The position numbers and the translations under genes are program-made. DNA of 17,419 nt from RUG13615 sp040307715 (GTDB lineage: Bacteria; Bacillota; Clostridia; Peptostreptococcales; Anaerovoracaceae), in NCBI GenBank assembly GCA_040307715.1, contig JAWRJC010000058.1, positions 1-17,419 on the forward strand, given 5' to 3'. Every line of letters begins with the position of its first letter. Positions within the stretch are counted from its first letter, which is position 1. The notes below the pieces were generated by a model. It searched no databases. It worked only from the letters and a program-made list of their open reading frames with translations, and had not been told where the DNA came from. Shown here in pieces: positions 14,050-17,419 of this stretch.

Positions 14050-14652
14050 ATGCCTGTTTCGCTCATCCCTTCTTTTCTCTTTTTCTGCTCGGTCACCTGC
14101 TCAACGCCGGGACCGGCCAATCTCTGCTCGCTTGCAGCAGCGATGCGCTACGGCCGCAGGCAGGCACTCATTCAATGGCGCGGGCTTTTCACCGGATTCG
14201 CGGTCATCTCGATCATCTCCGTCCTGCTCACCTACTTCCTGGGAACGGTCATCGGTCCGTACATCCGCTATCTGTCCTTTATCGGTGCCGCCTATATCCT
14301 ATGGCTCGCCTTCCGGATCCTGCGCAGCGATCCGGAAGCGGAAAATGAAAAGGAAGCTGCACAGAATTGCGGCTTCCTGACAGGTCTGCTTATTCAGTTC
14401 ACCAACGTCAAAGTCATGGTATTCTGCCTGACCGCCCTGGCTTCCTACGTTCTGCCCTACCGCAGCGATCTTGCGTCGCTGCTCCTCACAGGCATCCTGC
14501 TGCCGTTCATCAGCGGGCCGCCATGGAACCTGGTATGGCTCTTTGCCGGCGCGGCGCTGCGGGACTTCTTCATCCGGCACACCAGACCGCTGAACATCGC
14601 GATGGCGCTCGCGCTTGCCGCATGCGCCGTGAGCCTCGTCTGGCCGCGTTAG
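14050..14652 (+). CDS. LysE/RhtB family amino acid exporter
   Basis: This 200-residue protein has about six membrane segments and the LysE family marks. TPGPAN at residues 19-24 is the conserved first-helix motif. FIGAAYILWLAFRILRS (about 77-93) is the conserved third-helix end. GFLTGLLIQFTNVKVMVF (about 108-125) is the family repeat at the second half, with Thr-Asn-Val-Lys in place of the usual Asn-Pro-Lys. It likely exports an amino acid or derivative from the cytosol; the substrate is unknown. The ATG was chosen at 14050 because ACGGAGGTG lies six to eight bases before it; a longer frame from about 13960 overlaps the symporter and lacks support. It is probably the last gene of the metH operon. 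Its TAG stop overlaps the TAA of the convergent cysteine hydrolase gene. Confidence 0.87.
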   Translation: MPVSLIPSFLFFCSVTCSTPGPANLCSLAAAMRYGRRQALIQWRGLFTGFAVISIISVLLTYFLGTVIGPYIRYLSFIGAAYILWLAFRILRSDPEAENEKEAAQNCGFLTGLLIQFTNVKVMVFCLTALASYVLPYRSDLASLLLTGILLPFISGPPWNLVWLFAGAALRDFFIRHTRPLNIAMALALAACAVSLVWPR

Positions 14653-15173
14653 CAAACCATCTGGATCTGGCACGACCGCATCGTCTCAAGGGCGGCGTCG
14701 TGCTTTTCGGGTGTCACGCCCGCACAGCAGGCAGGATCAACCGAGATCTTCACTTCCGGCAGAGCCGCTTTCAGAAGAAGCGCATTTGAAACCACGCAGA
14801 TGTCCGTACAGAGTCCGATGAGTTCGATCTCAAGGCTGTCCGCCTGCGCCATCTCTTTCACCGCCTCAGCGAGCGCGGTCGATCCAAAAGTCGGCTTGTT
14901 GAAGACTTTCGCCCCCGGCGCCTGCGCCAGGATATCCGGCCGGATCTGCCAGCCGTCCGTGCCCTCGATGCAGTGCGGGACGGGCAGGTATCTACCCTCT
15001 TGTGTTTCCATATAATCCGTCTGATGCGTATCTCTGGTGAAGAACACGTCCTCCTCCGGATAGGAAGCGATCTTCTGTTTCACATTTTCTACGATCGCAG
15101 CGGCTTCGGGCGTGCCGAGCGCACCGTCGATGAAGTCGTTCTGCATATCAACAACGATCAGAATCTTTCTCAT
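14649..15173 (-). CDS. Cysteine hydrolase family protein (nicotinamidase/isochorismatase-like)
   Basis: This 174-residue protein has the full catalytic set of the family: D9 in VVDMQNDF, K93 in FNKPTFGS and nucleophile C126 in GLCTDICVVSNA. Metal-ligand candidates D48 and H50 (RDTHQTDY) and H67 (PVPHCIEGTDGW) match the nicotinamidase pattern more than the isochorismatase one. The likely reaction is hydrolysis of nicotinamide or a related amide to the acid and ammonia, feeding NAD salvage, but the exact substrate is inferred. The start is three bases after the TGA of the LOG gene, and GGAAGGAGA in its last codons is the ribosome binding site, so the two are translationally coupled. It is convergent with and overlaps the LysE gene by four bases. 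Confidence 0.88.
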   Translation of the reverse strand: MRKILIVVDMQNDFIDGALGTPEAAAIVENVKQKIASYPEEDVFFTRDTHQTDYMETQEGRYLPVPHCIEGTDGWQIRPDILAQAPGAKVFNKPTFGSTALAEAVKEMAQADSLEIELIGLCTDICVVSNALLLKAALPEVKISVDPACCAGVTPEKHDAALETMRSCQIQMVC

Positions 15174-15176
15174 AGT

Positions 15177-15731
15177 TCATTCTCCTTCCGGCCGGTACGC
15201 CTTAAGAAACGCTTCCAGTTCCTCCACGCTGTCCGCAAAGACCGCATTGGCACGCAGTTCCTCTTCATGCAGATAGCCGGCGTTCGTCATCGCATCCAGC
15301 ATCGCCCGCATGGATTCGTAATATCCGTTGATATTGAGAAACACACACTTCCCGGGGTGAAGGCCGAGGTTGCAGTTGGAAAGCGATTCCGCGATCTCCT
15401 CGAGCGTGCCGGTACCGCCGGGCATCGCCACGAAAACGTCGCCGAGCTCGTTCATCATGGTCTTGCGCTCTGCCATGGTCCCGGTCATGCGCATGTCCGC
15501 CACCGCCGGATTGGCCCACTCCCGCTCCACCATAAAGCGCGGGATGACGCCGATGACTTCGCCGCCCTCCTCCAGTGCGCCGCGCGACAGACCGCCCATC
15601 ATTCCGACGGCTCCGCCGCCGTAGACGACCGTGTGGCCGTTCTTCGCAAGCATGCGGCCGAGGTCTTCGGCTGCTTTGACATATACAGGAGCGGTGCCGC
15701 TGTTGGCCCCGCCGTAAACTGTGATGTTCAT
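15177..15731 (-). CDS. LOG family protein (TIGR00730 Rossmann-fold nucleoside-monophosphate phosphoribohydrolase)
   Basis: This 184-residue protein has the conserved motifs of the Lonely Guy family: YGGGAVGMMGGLSRGALEEGG (about 37-57) and MPGGTGTLEEIAE (103-115), with the PGGxGTxxE signature and a conserved RK pair at residues 89-90. Such enzymes cleave nucleoside 5'-monophosphates, such as AMP or cytokinin ribosides, to base and ribose 5-phosphate; some are lysine-decarboxylase-like in name only. The short size matches the type I group. The natural substrate in a gut or anaerobic Firmicute is not established here. Its start has an AAAGGATAA ribosome binding site. It sits 48 bp after cardiolipin synthase and is coupled to the nicotinamidase-like gene; a role in nucleotide or NAD salvage with that neighbour is plausible but inferred. 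Confidence 0.87.
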   Translation of the reverse strand: MNITVYGGANSGTAPVYVKAAEDLGRMLAKNGHTVVYGGGAVGMMGGLSRGALEEGGEVIGVIPRFMVEREWANPAVADMRMTGTMAERKTMMNELGDVFVAMPGGTGTLEEIAESLSNCNLGLHPGKCVFLNINGYYESMRAMLDAMTNAGYLHEEELRANAVFADSVEELEAFLKAYRPEGE

Positions 15732-15779
15732 ACGTGGTTATCCTTTTCTCTTTGCGATGGAGCGTCGCTCTTTCCGCCG

Positions 15780-17419
15780 CTACAGGAGCGGTGCGATGAG
15801 CCGCAGCACGACGTTCCAGATACGCGTTCTCACCGGACGGCCGGTACGGTACTTTTCGGTCATCTCGCGGCACTGCCGGAATGTGTGGTCAAAGTCGCGC
15901 TTGATGGCCCAGACCGCATCGCAGTCATAGAGCAGGCAGCCGTCCTCAAAATGATGATACAGGCTGCGGTAGTCGAGGTTGATCGTGCCGCAGGTCGCCA
16001 CCTTGCCGTCCGACACGCACTGCTTGGCGTGCAGGAAACCCGGTGCATATTCAAAGATGCGCACGCCGTGGCGGACCAGGTTGGCATAGTACGAACGCGT
16101 GCAGCCGTAGACGATCTTCTTGTCCGGAATGCCCGGCGTGATGATGCGCACATCGACGCCCCGTTTGGCGGCGAGCCCGAGCGCATGATTCATTTCATCG
16201 GTGATGATCAGGTACGGTGTCATGAAGTACACGTACTCCTGCGCGTTTTCGATGATGTTCATATAGACGTTCTCGCCCACCTGCTCATCATCGATCGGGT
16301 TGTCCGCATAGGGCTGCACGTAGCAATGCTCCTTTGCCATGTATTCGATGGGATGGAGGAAACGGTCAAAGCTCGTGTCGTCGATGTCGCTGTCCTTGAC
16401 GGCATTCCACATCTCGAGGAACATGACCGTCATGCTGCGGACCGCGTCGCCTTCGAGCCGGATGCCGGTATCCTTCCAGTGCCCGAACGGATGCGTGATG
16501 TTGAAGTATTCGTTCGCGATATTGTATCCGCCGGTGAAGCCGATGATCCCGTCGACAACGGTGATCTTGCGGTGGTCGCGGTTGTTGAAGAAGATATTGA
16601 CGATCGGCAGCATCGGATTGAAAACACGGCAGTGGATCCCGTCTGCTTCCAGGCGCTTGATGAAATCCCCGTTGATGAAGCCGATGCTCCCGAGATCATC
16701 ATAAAACACCCGCACTTCGACGCCTTCCCGCACTTTCTCCCGGAGTATGCTGCGGATCGCGGCGAACGACTCGCGGTCCTCGATCGCGTGATACTCCATG
16801 AAAATGAAGTTCTTCGCGCCGCGGAGCGCTTCCTTCTGCGCTTCCAGCCCCTCGGCCGCATCCGGGTAGAAGGTCACGTCCGTATTCTGGTAGACCGGGT
16901 ATTTCGCGTAGTCGTAAATGTACCGCGTCATATTGGCGACCGACGTATCACGCCGCTGGATCTCTTCGAATGTCGCCTGGTCCTGCAGCAGCTCAGGGAG
17001 CAGTTTGTTGTCGATCTCCTCATACCGCCGGCGCATCCTGCCGGTCGAGCCGGTCAGACCGAAGAGCAGATACAGCACGCTGCCGATGACCGGAAAGCCC
17101 ATGACCAGCATCAGCCACGGGATCTTCATGTTGGAGGTCTGGAACCGGCTGAAGATGGCCAGCGCCAGCACCGTCGCAAGGATGCGGATGCCGACGTTGA
17201 CCCACTGGTATTTATCATCCAGCGAATTGACGACATAGATCAGCCAGACGATCTCGACGATGATCGCGACCGCGACAAAGATGAGCCGCAGGATGCCGTT
17301 CTTGACGGATGCTTTCGTCTCATAGGTCTGTTCGTCGTTGCCGAAGACCGGCCGCTTCTCCTCGTCCTCGTGCGCTTTCCAGGCTTTCTTTTCAGTTGTC
17401 CGGCTGTGTTGTTCGTTCT
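15780..17419 (-). CDS. cls: Cardiolipin synthase (phospholipase D family), 5' end cut by the window edge
   Basis: 545 residues are visible and the frame stays open to the right edge, so the start lies outside. The N-terminal part has a charged cytosolic stretch, then membrane segments such as NGILRLIFVAVAIIVEIVWL and, later, MKIPWLMLVMGFPVIGSVLY. The two phospholipase D catalytic motifs follow: HRKITVVD (H at about visible residue 282, numbered from the first complete codon) and HAKQCVSD (about 463), each HxK(x)4D, with GGYNIANE and GTINLDYRS after them. The enzyme joins two phosphatidylglycerols to cardiolipin and glycerol at the membrane. The segment from 17171 could start at a GTG but has no need to, because the upstream frame encodes a normal TM helix. 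It is followed by the LOG gene after 48 bp, so it probably leads a minus-strand transcription unit. Confidence 0.93.
   Translation of the reverse strand, partial: NEQHSRTTEKKAWKAHEDEEKRPVFGNDEQTYETKASVKNGILRLIFVAVAIIVEIVWLIYVVNSLDDKYQWVNVGIRILATVLALAIFSRFQTSNMKIPWLMLVMGFPVIGSVLYLLFGLTGSTGRMRRRYEEIDNKLLPELLQDQATFEEIQRRDTSVANMTRYIYDYAKYPVYQNTDVTFYPDAAEGLEAQKEALRGAKNFIFMEYHAIEDRESFAAIRSILREKVREGVEVRVFYDDLGSIGFINGDFIKRLEADGIHCRVFNPMLPIVNIFFNNRDHRKITVVDGIIGFTGGYNIANEYFNITHPFGHWKDTGIRLEGDAVRSMTVMFLEMWNAVKDSDIDDTSFDRFLHPIEYMAKEHCYVQPYADNPIDDEQVGENVYMNIIENAQEYVYFMTPYLIITDEMNHALGLAAKRGVDVRIITPGIPDKKIVYGCTRSYYANLVRHGVRIFEYAPGFLHAKQCVSDGKVATCGTINLDYRSLYHHFEDGCLLYDCDAVWAIKRDFDHTFRQCREMTEKYRTGRPVRTRIWNVVLRLIAPLL

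Noticed and set aside
12543..14120. A 525-codon open frame on the minus strand opposite the symporter
   Set aside because: The translation is Arg/Gln/Asp-rich and non-hydrophobic without a family match, and the plus strand holds a clear GPH symporter.

Overview
The window is an ordinary-looking, G+C-rich chromosomal stretch. It most likely comes from an anaerobic Bacillota of the class Clostridia. This is inferred from strong GGAGG-type ribosome binding sites, short intrinsic terminators and the gene types present: an M18 aminopeptidase, a short corrinoid methionine synthase without a reactivation domain, a DUF2975/YozG-like regulator pair, and a clostridial-type cardiolipin synthase. I cannot name the genus. 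There is no rRNA or tRNA gene, insertion sequence, phage gene or CRISPR array. Coding density is high. The longest gene-free gaps are about 257 bp (6993-7249), 248 bp (6265-6512) and 217 bp (4042-4258), and all three carry recognisable signals.

Region 1 (1-4041, minus strand) is a tight directon read right to left. Its order is M18 aminopeptidase, DUF4190-like membrane protein with a Pro/Gln/Ala linker, fumarylacetoacetate-hydrolase-family enzyme, hypoxanthine/uracil-DNA glycosylase, and the start of a histidine phosphatase that runs off the left edge. Gaps are 1-44 bp. A good extended -10 promoter sits upstream of the aminopeptidase. Region 2 (4259-6992) holds an EamA/DMT exporter (+) convergent with a D-2-hydroxyacid dehydrogenase (-), then a flavodoxin (+) divergent from the dehydrogenase.

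Region 3 (about 7090-9415, plus) is a self-contained three-gene unit: DUF2975 membrane protein, small Cro/CI-type regulator, and a large multi-pass membrane protein with a conserved C-terminal cytosolic domain (DUF6688-like). A terminator lies on each side and tandem promoters lie in front. Its function is unknown to me, and it is the least ordinary block in the window. Region 4 (9544-14652, plus) is a probable operon: short MetH, HAD phosphatase, GPH-type MFS symporter and LysE-type exporter. The symporter lacks the acidic residues that bind the coupling cation in MelB. Region 5 (14649-17419, minus) is cardiolipin synthase (5'-truncated by the window edge), LOG-family phosphoribohydrolase and nicotinamidase-like cysteine hydrolase, convergent with and overlapping the LysE gene.

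I did not find a clearly new biological system. The points most worth checking are the DUF2975/XRE/DUF6688 cassette, the divergent repeat-bearing promoter region at 4061-4222, the substituted cation site in the symporter, the structured leader of metH, and several GC-rich hairpins that enclose stop codons.
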